Assembly: GCF_031178445.1 (NCBI RefSeq) | Contig: NZ_JAPSIY010000006.1 | Location: 124,001-188,000 of the forward strand | Length of the DNA stretch: 64,000 bases | Source of the DNA: Microbacterium sp. | GTDB taxonomy: Bacteria; Actinomycetota; Actinomycetes; Actinomycetales; Microbacteriaceae | Direction: 5' to 3' | In this document: positions 50,446-58,864 of the stretch, piece after piece | Layout: each line of letters begins with the position of its first letter | Position numbering within the stretch: the first letter of the stretch is position 1 | Position numbers and translations under genes: made by a program | The notes under the pieces: generated by a model | Database searches by the model: none | What the model was told of the DNA's origin: nothing | The model's input: only the letters and a program-made list of their open reading frames with translations

Positions 50446-51453
50446 CTACGCGATGATCGCCAAGTCGACCGAACGCACTTCATGCTCGAAGGTACCATCG
50501 GCCGCGAATCGGGCCGTCTCGGCGACGGCGAGTTCGCCGAGACGAGCCACCTCGTTGCCCAGTGCACCCGCGATGTGCGGGGTGATCACGACGTTCGGCA
50601 GGTCGTACAGCGGCGAATCGGCGGGCAGTGGCTCAGGATCGACCACGTCGAGGTAGGCGTCCAGCCGGCCGGAGACGAGCTCGGCGGTGAGAGCGCCGGT
50701 GTCGACCAGCGCTCCGCGGGCCGTGTTCACCAGCACAGCGCCGTCGCGCATCAGCGACAGCTCGTGAGCGCCGATCATCCCCACGGTCTGATCGGTCAGC
50801 GGAGCGTGCACGGTCACGGCGTCGCTGCGCCGGCAGAGTTCGGGCAGGTCGACGAGGGTGACGCCGAGATCCCTGGCGTCGTCGGGGGAGACGTACGGGT
50901 CGCTGAGCAGGATCTCCACATCCAGCGTGCGCAGCATCCGCATCATCTCGCGGCCCACCCTGGAGGCTCCGATCACGCCGACCACCACGCGGTGAGCGCC
51001 TATGGCCGGCATTCCTCGAACGTCGCGCACTCCCTTGGTCTCGCGCAGCTGGGCTGCGAACCGGCTGGCGCGCTTGAGGCCGAAGATGACGCTGGCGAGC
51101 GCGAACTCGGCGACGGGAACCGCGTTCGCGCTGGCACAGCTGCTCACCCGGATGCCGAGGTCGTACACCGCCGGGTCGAGGATCGGGCGCACCGTTCCTG
51201 CGGCGTGGACGATCGCGCGCAGTCGTGGCGCGCGGCCGATGGTGGTCGCGTCGATTCGCGGCGCACCCCACCCGGTGATCAGGATCTCGGTCTCGGCCAG
51301 CACGGCCCGAGCGCTGGTCGATTCCAGTTCGGTGAGCGGTTCGGGCGTCACGATCTCGGCGAAGCCGCTCAGCTCGGCGAGCAGGCTGGCGGGGAACGCG
51401 GAAGCATGGTCCTCACGGCTCATGGCGAAGGCGACGCGGGGCTGCCGATTCAT
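50446..51453 (-). CDS. D-2-hydroxyacid dehydrogenase family protein
   Basis: This 335-aa enzyme belongs to the D-isomer-specific 2-hydroxyacid dehydrogenases. The NAD loop reads VGVIGASRVGREMMRML near residue 152, where the second glycine of GxGxxG is replaced by serine. The catalytic Arg lies in LVNTARGALVDTG near residue 237, the Glu in DVVDPEPLPADS near residue 262 and the His in VVITPHIAGALG near residue 285, so the active site is complete. It starts the minus-strand unit of a glycan locus and may reduce or oxidise a keto acid from uronate or deoxysugar breakdown. True substrate unknown. Confidence 0.88.
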   Translation of the reverse strand: MNRQPRVAFAMSREDHASAFPASLLAELSGFAEIVTPEPLTELESTSARAVLAETEILITGWGAPRIDATTIGRAPRLRAIVHAAGTVRPILDPAVYDLGIRVSSCASANAVPVAEFALASVIFGLKRASRFAAQLRETKGVRDVRGMPAIGAHRVVVGVIGASRVGREMMRMLRTLDVEILLSDPYVSPDDARDLGVTLVDLPELCRRSDAVTVHAPLTDQTVGMIGAHELSLMRDGAVLVNTARGALVDTGALTAELVSGRLDAYLDVVDPEPLPADSPLYDLPNVVITPHIAGALGNEVARLGELAVAETARFAADGTFEHEVRSVDLAIIA

Positions 51454-51483
51454 AGGGTGTGCTCCACAGAATGGGAAAGTATC

Positions 51484-51497
51484 AGTAAGCGATTACT
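51484..51497. promoter_or_regulatory. LacI-type operator A
   Basis: AGTAAGCGATTACT, a near-palindrome centred on CG, lies 31 nt upstream of the hydroxyacid dehydrogenase start. It differs at one position per strand from site B. It probably controls the minus-strand unit including the LacI gene. Confidence 0.6.
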
Positions 51498-51571
51498 ATC
51501 ACGTTACACGCCGGGGACGCCAGTGATGACCGCGGAATCACCGCATCCGCGTAAGAATCCGGTTGTTCGCG

Positions 51572-51619
51572 TTGACAACTCGAAATGCCATGCATTACCG
51601 TCCATAGCAATCGCTTACT
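51572..51619 (+). promoter_or_regulatory. Promoter with LacI-type operator B
   Basis: TTGACA (51572-51577) and TACCGT (51596-51601) with an 18-nt spacer form a strong promoter for the transporter operon. AGCAATCGCTTACT (51606-51619) follows 4 nt after the -10 and covers the transcription start. It is 13 of 14 identical to the complement of site A. Confidence 0.65.
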
Positions 51620-51673
51620 AGAACCCGCCCGAGCGAGATATCCATCCCTCACCAACGACGTCCGGAGGATGCG

Positions 51674-52690
51674 GTGACATCAGCACCCGTCACGAGCAGG
51701 CCGCAGGTGGCCGAGTCCGAGCCGCCGCCATCGCCGACGCCGAAGACGCGACGCGTCGACCGCAAGGGCGCCAGCAAGCTGTCCTTCGCCGCGCGTTTCC
51801 GCCGTGACCGGGTGATGCTGCTGCTCGTGCTGCCGGGCTTCCTGTACTTCGTGGTGTTCCACTGGCTTCCCATCCCCGGCAACATCATCGCCTTCGAGGA
51901 CTATCAGCCGTACCTCGGCTTCATCGACAGCGTCTGGGTGGGACTCGACAACTTCGCCGTGGCCTTCTCGGACCCGGCGTTCTGGTATGCCCTGCGCAAC
52001 ACGCTCGTCATCACGCTGATGCAACTCGTGCTGTTCTTCCCTGTGCCGATCATGCTGGCGCTGCTGCTGAACAGCATCATGTCCCCCGGGCTGAAGAAGT
52101 TCGTGCAGAGCGTGATCTACCTGCCGCACTTCCTCGGCTGGGTCATCATCATCTCGATGTTCACGCAGATCCTCGGCCCGACCGGAGCGATCCCCGACAT
52201 GCTGGCGGCGCTCGGTCTGCCGCGCATCAGTCCGATGACCAATCCCGAGACCTTCCCGCTGCTCGTCACTCTGCAGACGATCTGGAAGGACGCCGGCTGG
52301 GGCACCATCATGTTCCTCGCGGCTCTGGCGAGCATCGATGACGAGCTCTACGAGGCCGCGGCGGTCGACGGCGCAGGTCCGTGGCGTCGTATGTGGGCGA
52401 TCACGATACCGGGAATCATGCCCATCGTCATCCTCCTGCTCATCCTCAATCTCGGCACCGCGCTCTCGGTGGGCTTCGAGCAGATCATCCTGCAGCGCAA
52501 CAACGTGGGCGCCGAGGCGGGCGAGGTGCTCGACACCTACGTCTTCTACCACGGCATCGTCGACGGCCAGTGGGGCACGGCGGCGGCCGTCGGCCTGGTG
52601 AAGGGCGTCGTCGGTCTGTTCCTGGTGCTCGGCGCCAACAAGCTCGCCCACATGTTCGGACAGGATGGGGTGTACTCCCGTGACCGCTGA
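51674..52690 (+). CDS. Sugar ABC transporter permease, LplB-type
   Basis: This 338-aa permease belongs to the LplB subgroup of CUT1 transporters. After a Pro-rich cytoplasmic N-terminus of about 45 residues come six helices, with the subgroup marks FLYFVVFHWLPIPGNIIAFE near residue 57 and an EAA loop ELYEAAAVDGAGPWRRMWAI near residue 225. The GTG follows CCGGAGGAT. LplB systems typically import oligosaccharides from complex glycans. Its partner permease gene overlaps its end. The operon lacks an ATPase gene. Confidence 0.93.
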   Translation: MTSAPVTSRPQVAESEPPPSPTPKTRRVDRKGASKLSFAARFRRDRVMLLLVLPGFLYFVVFHWLPIPGNIIAFEDYQPYLGFIDSVWVGLDNFAVAFSDPAFWYALRNTLVITLMQLVLFFPVPIMLALLLNSIMSPGLKKFVQSVIYLPHFLGWVIIISMFTQILGPTGAIPDMLAALGLPRISPMTNPETFPLLVTLQTIWKDAGWGTIMFLAALASIDDELYEAAAVDGAGPWRRMWAITIPGIMPIVILLLILNLGTALSVGFEQIILQRNNVGAEAGEVLDTYVFYHGIVDGQWGTAAAVGLVKGVVGLFLVLGANKLAHMFGQDGVYSRDR

Positions 52691-53621
52691 CGCTTCGACC
52701 ACCGCCGTCCGCCTCGGTCCGGACGCCGCGCGCCGCTACAAGGCCAGCCGCCGTCCCGTCTGGATGGAGAAGCCGAGCATCCCGATGCAGGGGCTGAAGG
52801 GCATCGTGCTCCTGCTCGTCTGCATCGCGGTGATCTACCCGTTCCTCGCGGTGATCGGCACCAGCCTGTCGTCGCAGCAGGAGATCGCCGCGAACAACGG
52901 CTTCGTGCTGTTCCCCACGCAGCCCACGCTGACCGCGTACACCACGATCTTCGCGGGCGGCATCGTGACCGACGCGCTGATCCGCAGCATCGGCATCACG
53001 CTCGTCGGCACGGCGCTCTCGGTCACGCTCACGGTCATGATGGCTTACGGTCTGTCCCGGCGCGGGCTGCTGGGCGGCGGCTTCTTCCTGATGACGGCGC
53101 TGCTGACGATGCTGTTCACGCCCGGCATCATCCCGACGTTCCTGGTGGTCAAGGAGCTCGGCCTTCTCGGCACGTACGCCGCGCTGATCCTGCCGACGGC
53201 GCTGTCGGCCTTCAACCTCGTGATCGTCCGTTCCTTCATGATGGGCATCCCTTCGGAGCTCGTCGAGGCGGCCCGCCTGGACGGCGCCGGCGACCTGCGC
53301 ATCCTGTGGCACGTCGTCCTGCCGCTGTCGAAGGCGGTCATCGCGGTCGTCGGGCTGTTCTACGCCGTCGGCTACTGGAACGCGTTCTTCAACGCCATGC
53401 TCTACGTCGACAGCGACAAGTGGCCGCTGGCCATGGTGCTGCGACAGTACGTGCTGCTCGGCTCGTCGATCGACGCCTCCGCGGGGGCGGAGATCGCGGC
53501 ACCGAGTCAGGCGATCCAGATGGCTGTCGTCGTGATCAGCCTCGTCCCCATCCTTTGCGTCTACCCCTTCCTGCAGAAGTACTTCACCAAGGGCGTGCTC
53601 ACCGGCGCCATCAAGGGCTGA
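52680..53621 (+). CDS. Sugar ABC transporter permease, YtcP/LplC-type
   Basis: This 313-aa permease pairs with the LplB-type protein. Its first 40 residues are basic and cytoplasmic, and six helices follow, with LTVMMAYGLSRRGLLGGGFF near residue 117, an EAA loop ELVEAARLDGAGDLRILWHV near residue 192 and the C-terminus YFTKGVLTGAIKG, typical for YtcP/LplC. I take the GTG at 52680, which overlaps the previous gene by 11 bases; an ATG at 52665 would add five residues. The binding-protein gene follows after 59 bases. Confidence 0.92.
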   Translation: MTADASTTAVRLGPDAARRYKASRRPVWMEKPSIPMQGLKGIVLLLVCIAVIYPFLAVIGTSLSSQQEIAANNGFVLFPTQPTLTAYTTIFAGGIVTDALIRSIGITLVGTALSVTLTVMMAYGLSRRGLLGGGFFLMTALLTMLFTPGIIPTFLVVKELGLLGTYAALILPTALSAFNLVIVRSFMMGIPSELVEAARLDGAGDLRILWHVVLPLSKAVIAVVGLFYAVGYWNAFFNAMLYVDSDKWPLAMVLRQYVLLGSSIDASAGAEIAAPSQAIQMAVVVISLVPILCVYPFLQKYFTKGVLTGAIKG

Positions 53622-53641
53622 TCCAGCCGGCCCACCCCTGC

Positions 53642-53656
53642 CAGGCGCTTCGCCTG
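53642..53656 (+). promoter_or_regulatory. Small intercistronic hairpin before the binding-protein gene
   Basis: CAGGCG-CTT-CGCCTG forms a tight 6-bp stem 24 nt before the binding-protein ATG. It may shield a processed 5' end and favour high expression of the binding protein within the operon. Confidence 0.35.
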
Positions 53657-53680
53657 CTGTCCCCTCAGAGAGGATCGGAA

Positions 53681-55312
53681 ATGTCAATCAATCAGATCGC
53701 CGCCGACCGGCGGACCTTCCTCAAGGTCGCCGGACTCGGACTGCTCAGCGCCGCCGCCGTCGGCTCGCTGGCCGGCTGCGGTACGCGTCAGGAACTCGTC
53801 GCCTCGGGCGCGAGCTCGGTGAAGCTGCCGACGTTCGTGGCAGCGGAGGGCTTCGCTCCCGACCTCCCAGGCACCGCCGGAGGTGTCCCTGCGGCGTACT
53901 TCAAGTACCCGGCGAACCCCGTCCGCACCGTCACGACCCCGCCGCTGAACGGCGAGACGTTCACGGCGATCACGAACATCTTCGGTCCGCCGCCGAACGG
54001 CCGCGAGAAGAACGCCGCCTGGCAGGAGATCGAGAAGCGTCTTGGCGGCAAGCTCGACATCACAGCGGTGTCGGCCGATGACTTCACCACCAAGATGAAC
54101 ACCACCATCGCGGGCAATGACATCCCCGACATGATGCTGGACGACGGAGCCTCCATCCCCGACATCATCGGGTTCCTGAAGTCGAAGTGCCAGGACCTCA
54201 CGCCCTTCCTCTCCGGCGACGCGATCAAGGAGTACCCGAACCTCGCCGCCATCCCGGAGCTGTACTGGAAGCAGACCGTCCGCGACGGCAAGATCTACAC
54301 GCTGCCGATCCCGCGCGGCGGGTCGGCGGGTCTCGGCTTCTACAACGCGAAGCACTTCGCCGAGGTCGGCGTCACCGACACCTCGAAGATCAAGAACGCC
54401 GACGAGTACATGTCGATCATGAAGGAGCTCACGAACGCCAAGGCCAACCGCTGGGCATTCGGTTCCAGCAGCTTCGGTCTGAGCACGTTCCACCAGCTGT
54501 TCGGCGTGCCGAACCAGTGGCGCGAGCAGAACGGCAAGCTCACCTACTCGTTCGAGACCGACGAGTACCTCGAGTCGATCTCGTTCGTGCAGAAGGCCGC
54601 CGCTGCGGGCTACATCGTCCCCGGCAGCGACTCGTGGACCAAGTCGCAGATGGTCAACGCGTTCACCAACGGCCAGGTCGCGCAGATCTACGACGGCCTG
54701 CCCGCGTACTTCAAGTCGGACGGATACGGCCCGACCGTCCCCGATTCCGCCCCGTTCCTTCCGTTCGCCGCGGGCGGCGGCCAGCCCACCGCATGGCTCG
54801 ACAACGTCATCTTCGCCAGCACGATGCTGAAGAAGAACGACGAGAAGTCGATCAAGAAGCTTCTCGGCATCGCCAACCTGCTCGCCGCTCCGTTCGGCAG
54901 CGAAGAATACCTGCTGATCAACTACGGCGTCGAGGGCACCGATTACACGCTCGACGCGAACGGCAACCCCCTGCCGACGCCGGCCGCGCTCGCCAACACC
55001 ACCGTGCCGTGGAAGTACATCTCCGCTCCCAGCCCGGTGCTCTACCTCCCCGGTGAGGACGAGATCATCAAGCAGACCCACGCCGCGTACTCGGCGCTGA
55101 TCCCGCTCGGTGTCGAGAACCCGACCGCGACGCTGTTCAGCCCCACCAACGCGCAGAAGGGCGGGACCATCCGCCAGCCCGTCAGCGACGCGACCCAGGA
55201 CTTCATCGCCGGCCGCAAGAGCCTCGATGACGTCAAGGCCGCGATCAAGTCCTGGCGGTCCGCAGGCGGCGACAAGATCCGCAAGGAATACGAGAAGGCG
55301 CTGGGCAAGTAG
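53681..55312 (+). CDS. Sugar-binding lipoprotein, LplA-type, Tat-dependent
   Basis: This 543-aa binding protein is larger than usual CUT1 binding proteins, as is normal for the LplA type. The N-terminus contains DRRTFLKVAG, a twin-arginine signal, and the lipobox SLAGC (cysteine at residue 33), so it should be exported folded and then lipidated. GREKNAAWQEIEKRLGGKLD, DIPDMMLDDGASIPD and TLPIPRGGSAGLGFYNAKHF are typical of LplA. The ATG follows GAGAGGA. It is placed behind its permeases rather than before them, which is common for LplB/YtcP systems. DUF2264 follows 3 bases later. The ligand is probably an oligosaccharide. Confidence 0.93.
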   Translation: MSINQIAADRRTFLKVAGLGLLSAAAVGSLAGCGTRQELVASGASSVKLPTFVAAEGFAPDLPGTAGGVPAAYFKYPANPVRTVTTPPLNGETFTAITNIFGPPPNGREKNAAWQEIEKRLGGKLDITAVSADDFTTKMNTTIAGNDIPDMMLDDGASIPDIIGFLKSKCQDLTPFLSGDAIKEYPNLAAIPELYWKQTVRDGKIYTLPIPRGGSAGLGFYNAKHFAEVGVTDTSKIKNADEYMSIMKELTNAKANRWAFGSSSFGLSTFHQLFGVPNQWREQNGKLTYSFETDEYLESISFVQKAAAAGYIVPGSDSWTKSQMVNAFTNGQVAQIYDGLPAYFKSDGYGPTVPDSAPFLPFAAGGGQPTAWLDNVIFASTMLKKNDEKSIKKLLGIANLLAAPFGSEEYLLINYGVEGTDYTLDANGNPLPTPAALANTTVPWKYISAPSPVLYLPGEDEIIKQTHAAYSALIPLGVENPTATLFSPTNAQKGGTIRQPVSDATQDFIAGRKSLDDVKAAIKSWRSAGGDKIRKEYEKALGK

Positions 55313-55315
55313 ACG

Positions 55316-57256
55316 ATGGAGCACGACCTCGCAGACGGAGCGTCCGCACGCCGGTACTGGATGCAGACGGCCGACCGGTGGCTCCGCGCCGTGCGCGAGC
55401 ACGGCGCGGATGACCCTGCCGGGGTCGTGCTCCCCGGCAGGGTGACCGGCGACGGCATCCGTCGCGAGTCGATGGAGACCATCGGCCGCAGTTTCCTGCT
55501 CGCCTCCTCGCGCATCGCCGGCTCACCGGCCGGCGATGCCGAGGCGGACGCGCTCATCGAGTTCTACGCGCAGGCCGTCGTCGACGGCACTGATCCGGAG
55601 CATCCGTCGCGCTGGCCGAGAGGAGTGACGTGCCGTCCGCCGCTCACCGGCATCACCAACTCGATCGTCGAGGCGGCCAACCTGTCGTTCGGGCTGTACA
55701 TCGCGGGCGACCGCTTCTGGTCGCGGCTCGGCACGCGCGAGCAGGATCAGGTGCTCGCCTGGCTGCGTCACCACGCTCTGTGCGGGGTGTGGCAGAACAA
55801 CTGGCAGCTGTTCCCCGCCATGGCGGAGGCGTTCATCCGTCACCGCGGCGGCGATGCGTCGGGGCTGCACGGCGAACGCAACGTCGCGCGCGTGGAGGGC
55901 TGGTACCTCGGCGACGGCTGGTACACCGACGGTCCGTCGCACGCGATCGACTACTACAACGCGTGGGCCATCCACCCCTATCTCTGGGCGTGGTACCGCA
56001 TGACCGACCGCGTGCGGACGGCTGACGGGCAGCGGCATCTCGAGCGGCTGGCGGCGTTCGTCGAGACGCTTCCGGCGTTCGTCGCCGACGACGGGTCGCT
56101 GATGCACTTCGGTCGCTCGCTGACCTACCGCACCGCTGCCCTCACGCCACTGTGGTGCGCGGAGATCTCCGGCGTAGGTCCGCTGGCCCCGGCGCGCACC
56201 CGGCGCATCGCCACGTCGGTGCTCGACCGGTTCGTCCGTGGTGGTGTCGGCGACGACGGGCAACTGCACCTCGGCTGGTACGACGAGTACCTGCCCGCGA
56301 TGCAGGACTACAGCGGGTTCGGCTCGCCCTACCTCGCCGGCATCGGGTTCCTCGGGCTCTCGCTCGGCGAGGAGCATCCCGTCTGGTCCTCTCCCGCCGA
56401 AGCCCAGGGACCGCGTGCAGCGTTCACGCGCGCCATCGAGCCCGCCGGCATCACGCTCAGCTCGGCTGGTGAGGGATCGCCCGTCGTGCTCGTGAACCAC
56501 GGCAGTGACCACACCGATCTGCCGGTGCAGCACCACGGCATCCGCGACACCGACGACCCGCACTACGCATCGTTCGCGTACTCGACCCATACCGCTCCCG
56601 AAGTCGGCGACGGCTGGATCGAGGCGGTCGACGGTCATGTCTCGCTGTTCGACGAGGAAGGTCGTGCCAGCCGCCGGGTGATGCTGCGCGGCACCGCGGC
56701 CGACGGCCCCATGAGCGCGTCGGTGCACTGTCCGCAGATCGATCGGAAGCTGCTTCCCGGCGCCTGGATAGTCACGGCATCGGTGGTGCACAGAGGCACC
56801 GAGGTGCGCGCGCACCTGGTCACCGCACCCGTCACGCATGACCGCATCCGCGAAGGCGCCTTCGCGCTCGCCGGAGCATCGGCGCTCTCGACCGCAGTCG
56901 AGGGACCGCAGGCGTCCGTATCGAACGGTGAGCACCGCGTGGTGCTGACAGGACTGCACGGCTGGGACGCCGGCGGCGTCGTCGCCCACCGCGGAACCAA
57001 CGCGATGGGGGAGCACTCCGCGATCCCGACCCTCACCGCCTCGCGCGAGGCCGAGCAGACCGTGCATGTCGCCGTGCACCAGCTGCTGCGCGCCGACGAA
57101 GATCCGGTCGCGGCGATCGAAGCGCTCCGGGTGTACGTCGACGGCACGACCCTGCGCGTCGAATGGCCGGACGATCAGCTCGACGTCGAACTCGATCTGT
57201 GCACCGTCGTCGAATGGGACGGTCAGCCCGGCAAACCGGGTGGCGTGCGCGTCTGA
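55316..57256 (+). CDS. DUF2264 protein, probable glycoside hydrolase
   Basis: This 646-aa protein carries DUF2264. It has an N-terminal all-helical part that looks like an (alpha/alpha)6 barrel (about residues 1-370: VTCRPPLTGITNSIVEAANL, GVWQNNWQLFPAMAEAFIRH, GWYTDGPSHAIDYYNAWAIH) and a C-terminal beta-rich part. Relatives have, as far as I recall, been linked to CAZy family GH154 with beta-glucuronidase activity; I could not verify this. No signal peptide, so it acts inside. It is translated 3 bases behind the binding protein and shares the operon with a fucosidase regulon, fitting breakdown of fucose/uronate-containing plant glycans. Confidence 0.82.
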   Translation: MEHDLADGASARRYWMQTADRWLRAVREHGADDPAGVVLPGRVTGDGIRRESMETIGRSFLLASSRIAGSPAGDAEADALIEFYAQAVVDGTDPEHPSRWPRGVTCRPPLTGITNSIVEAANLSFGLYIAGDRFWSRLGTREQDQVLAWLRHHALCGVWQNNWQLFPAMAEAFIRHRGGDASGLHGERNVARVEGWYLGDGWYTDGPSHAIDYYNAWAIHPYLWAWYRMTDRVRTADGQRHLERLAAFVETLPAFVADDGSLMHFGRSLTYRTAALTPLWCAEISGVGPLAPARTRRIATSVLDRFVRGGVGDDGQLHLGWYDEYLPAMQDYSGFGSPYLAGIGFLGLSLGEEHPVWSSPAEAQGPRAAFTRAIEPAGITLSSAGEGSPVVLVNHGSDHTDLPVQHHGIRDTDDPHYASFAYSTHTAPEVGDGWIEAVDGHVSLFDEEGRASRRVMLRGTAADGPMSASVHCPQIDRKLLPGAWIVTASVVHRGTEVRAHLVTAPVTHDRIREGAFALAGASALSTAVEGPQASVSNGEHRVVLTGLHGWDAGGVVAHRGTNAMGEHSAIPTLTASREAEQTVHVAVHQLLRADEDPVAAIEALRVYVDGTTLRVEWPDDQLDVELDLCTVVEWDGQPGKPGGVRV

Positions 57257-57288
57257 GGCGTGGGGGCCAGCGTCTGGGGCGCGGGCTC

Positions 57289-57322
57289 CAGTAGTGGGTG
57301 GGCTGGTGCCCGCCCACTACTG
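57289..57322. terminator. Bidirectional terminator
   Basis: CAGTAGTGGGTGGGC (57289-57303) pairs with GCCCGCCCACTACTG (57308-57322) around a 4-nt loop with one G-U type pair. It lies between convergent DUF2264 and fucosidase genes and overlaps the fucosidase stop codon (57317-57319). Confidence 0.8.
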
Positions 57323-58768
57323 CCAGGCGTCGATGCGCTCCGCTTTCGCCGGGCCCGCGCCCGTCTCGCCGAGAATCAGCTCGATGACGAATGCCCTGGG
57401 CGCACTGAAGTCGGCGGGGATGACCACGTCGCAGTACACCGCGGCATCGAGGTCGTACCCGATGTCGGTGATCCGCGTCTCCAGCGCGCGGCCGGTCTCG
57501 AGCATCCGGGCGGCGACGGGAAGGCGATCGCCGTCGGCCGGGAATCGCAGCCGCGCGATCCCGTTGACCGGCCTGTTCACGACGGTGAGGAACAGCCGAT
57601 CGTCGCCGCCGGTGAGCCACCCCATGCCCGTGCGGTCGAGGTCGACGTGTCCTGCGTCGTAGATCGCGTCGGCGTTCGCCGTCACCCACGCGCCCAGCTG
57701 CTCGGCGATCTCGTCCTCATGGGCCGTCATGCGTCCCGATCCGTCCGGGCCGAAGTTGACGACGAGGTTGCCGCCCATCGAGCGGCACCGCATGAGCAGG
57801 TCGATGAGATCGTCGGCGGTCTTCTGGTACTGGCCCGACGTGTCGCGCAACCAGCCCCAGGCGTTCGGGCCGATGGTCATCACGCCGTCCCAGTCGTTGC
57901 CGCCGAGCATCTCGTGGCTCGCGGGGAGCTTCCGCTCCCAGCCCTGCTCGTAGTCGCCCAGCAGGGCGCCGTTGGAGTCGAAGTGCCGCGAGCCGTGTTC
58001 GTCGTTGCGGAATCGCGAGCCGATGATCAGGCCCGGCCGCTTCTCTCGCAGCTCCTGCTCGAGCCGGTGGGTGAACTCGTGCGACGCCACCCATGACGGG
58101 TCCCAGGTGCCGTCGAACCACAGTCCCTTCGTCGCCGGATAGCGCTCCAGCAGCTCGAGCAGCTGTGCCCGGGTGTACTCGAGGAACTGCTCCCATCCCG
58201 CGCGGCCGGCGGCATCCGTCGGGACGGCCGAGGTGTAGCCGGGGTGATTCCAATCGAGCACCGAGAAGTACAGGAAGACATCGATGCCCTCGGCCGTGTA
58301 GGCGTCGACGACCTCTCCGACCAGGTCGCGCCTGAACGGCGAGTTCGCGACGGTGTAGCCGGAGTGCTCCGAAGGCCAGAGCGCGAAGCCGTCGTGGTGC
58401 TTCGTGGTGAAGATGACGTAGCGGGCGCCCATCTGCTTGGCCTGCCGCGCCCAGGCACGCGCGTCGAGCTCTGCCGGGTCGAAGCTCTCATTCAGCCGGT
58501 CGTAGATCTCGGTCCAGCTCTCCGGCGCCGTCGGGCCACGCCACGCCCTGATCCACTCCGGCGCCGGCGCCGCTCCGGTGGCGCTGACTCCTTCGTACTC
58601 GCCGCCCAGCAGCGAATACAGCCCGAAGTGGATGAACTGCCCCAGCCCGTACCGGCGGAACCGCTGCATGGGTTCGTCGTCGCGGCGTGCGACGAGAGAG
58701 CCGTAGCGCACCGGCAGTGACGCCGGTTCTTTCATGGGCTGGCGGGTGGTCCACAGGGACGTCGTCAT
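57317..58768 (-). CDS. GH29 alpha-L-fucosidase
   Basis: This 483-aa protein is a family GH29 alpha-L-fucosidase. Landmarks are FGLYSLLGGEYEG near residue 48, VIFTTKHHDGFALWPSEHSG near residues 118-137 and the nucleophile D219 in KGLWFDGTWD. It lacks a signal peptide, so it should remove fucose from oligosaccharides already imported. The C-terminal beta domain is short and partly retained. Its start lies behind GGGAG. An operator-like AGTAAGCGCTTTCC overlaps the promoter (TATCGT -10 at 58780-58785). It is convergent with the DUF2264 gene and probably belongs to the same LacI regulon. The acid/base residue cannot be placed with confidence. Confidence 0.93.
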   Translation of the reverse strand: MTTSLWTTRQPMKEPASLPVRYGSLVARRDDEPMQRFRRYGLGQFIHFGLYSLLGGEYEGVSATGAAPAPEWIRAWRGPTAPESWTEIYDRLNESFDPAELDARAWARQAKQMGARYVIFTTKHHDGFALWPSEHSGYTVANSPFRRDLVGEVVDAYTAEGIDVFLYFSVLDWNHPGYTSAVPTDAAGRAGWEQFLEYTRAQLLELLERYPATKGLWFDGTWDPSWVASHEFTHRLEQELREKRPGLIIGSRFRNDEHGSRHFDSNGALLGDYEQGWERKLPASHEMLGGNDWDGVMTIGPNAWGWLRDTSGQYQKTADDLIDLLMRCRSMGGNLVVNFGPDGSGRMTAHEDEIAEQLGAWVTANADAIYDAGHVDLDRTGMGWLTGGDDRLFLTVVNRPVNGIARLRFPADGDRLPVAARMLETGRALETRITDIGYDLDAAVYCDVVIPADFSAPRAFVIELILGETGAGPAKAERIDAWQ

Positions 58769-58784
58769 CGATGCTCCCGACGAT

Positions 58785-58798
58785 AGTAAGCGCTTTCC
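58785..58798. promoter_or_regulatory. LacI-type operator C at the fucosidase promoter
   Basis: AGTAAGCGCTTTCC, with a perfect AAGCGCTT core, matches site A at 11 of 14 positions. It adjoins a TATCGT -10 box on the minus strand, 17 nt before the fucosidase start. Its presence ties the fucosidase gene to the LacI protein encoded at 49351-50436. Confidence 0.55.
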
Positions 58799-58864
58799 CT
58801 CAGCCTAGCCCGCCGAGTCGCCGGATGGCATCTTCGTGACGGGGCGGGATAGTCTGGCACCACG

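Noticed and set aside
49339..51621. A 760-codon plus-strand frame over LacI and hydroxyacid dehydrogenase genes
   Set aside because: Both genes on the minus strand are intact with family motifs; the frame is a shadow and even runs through the promoter region.
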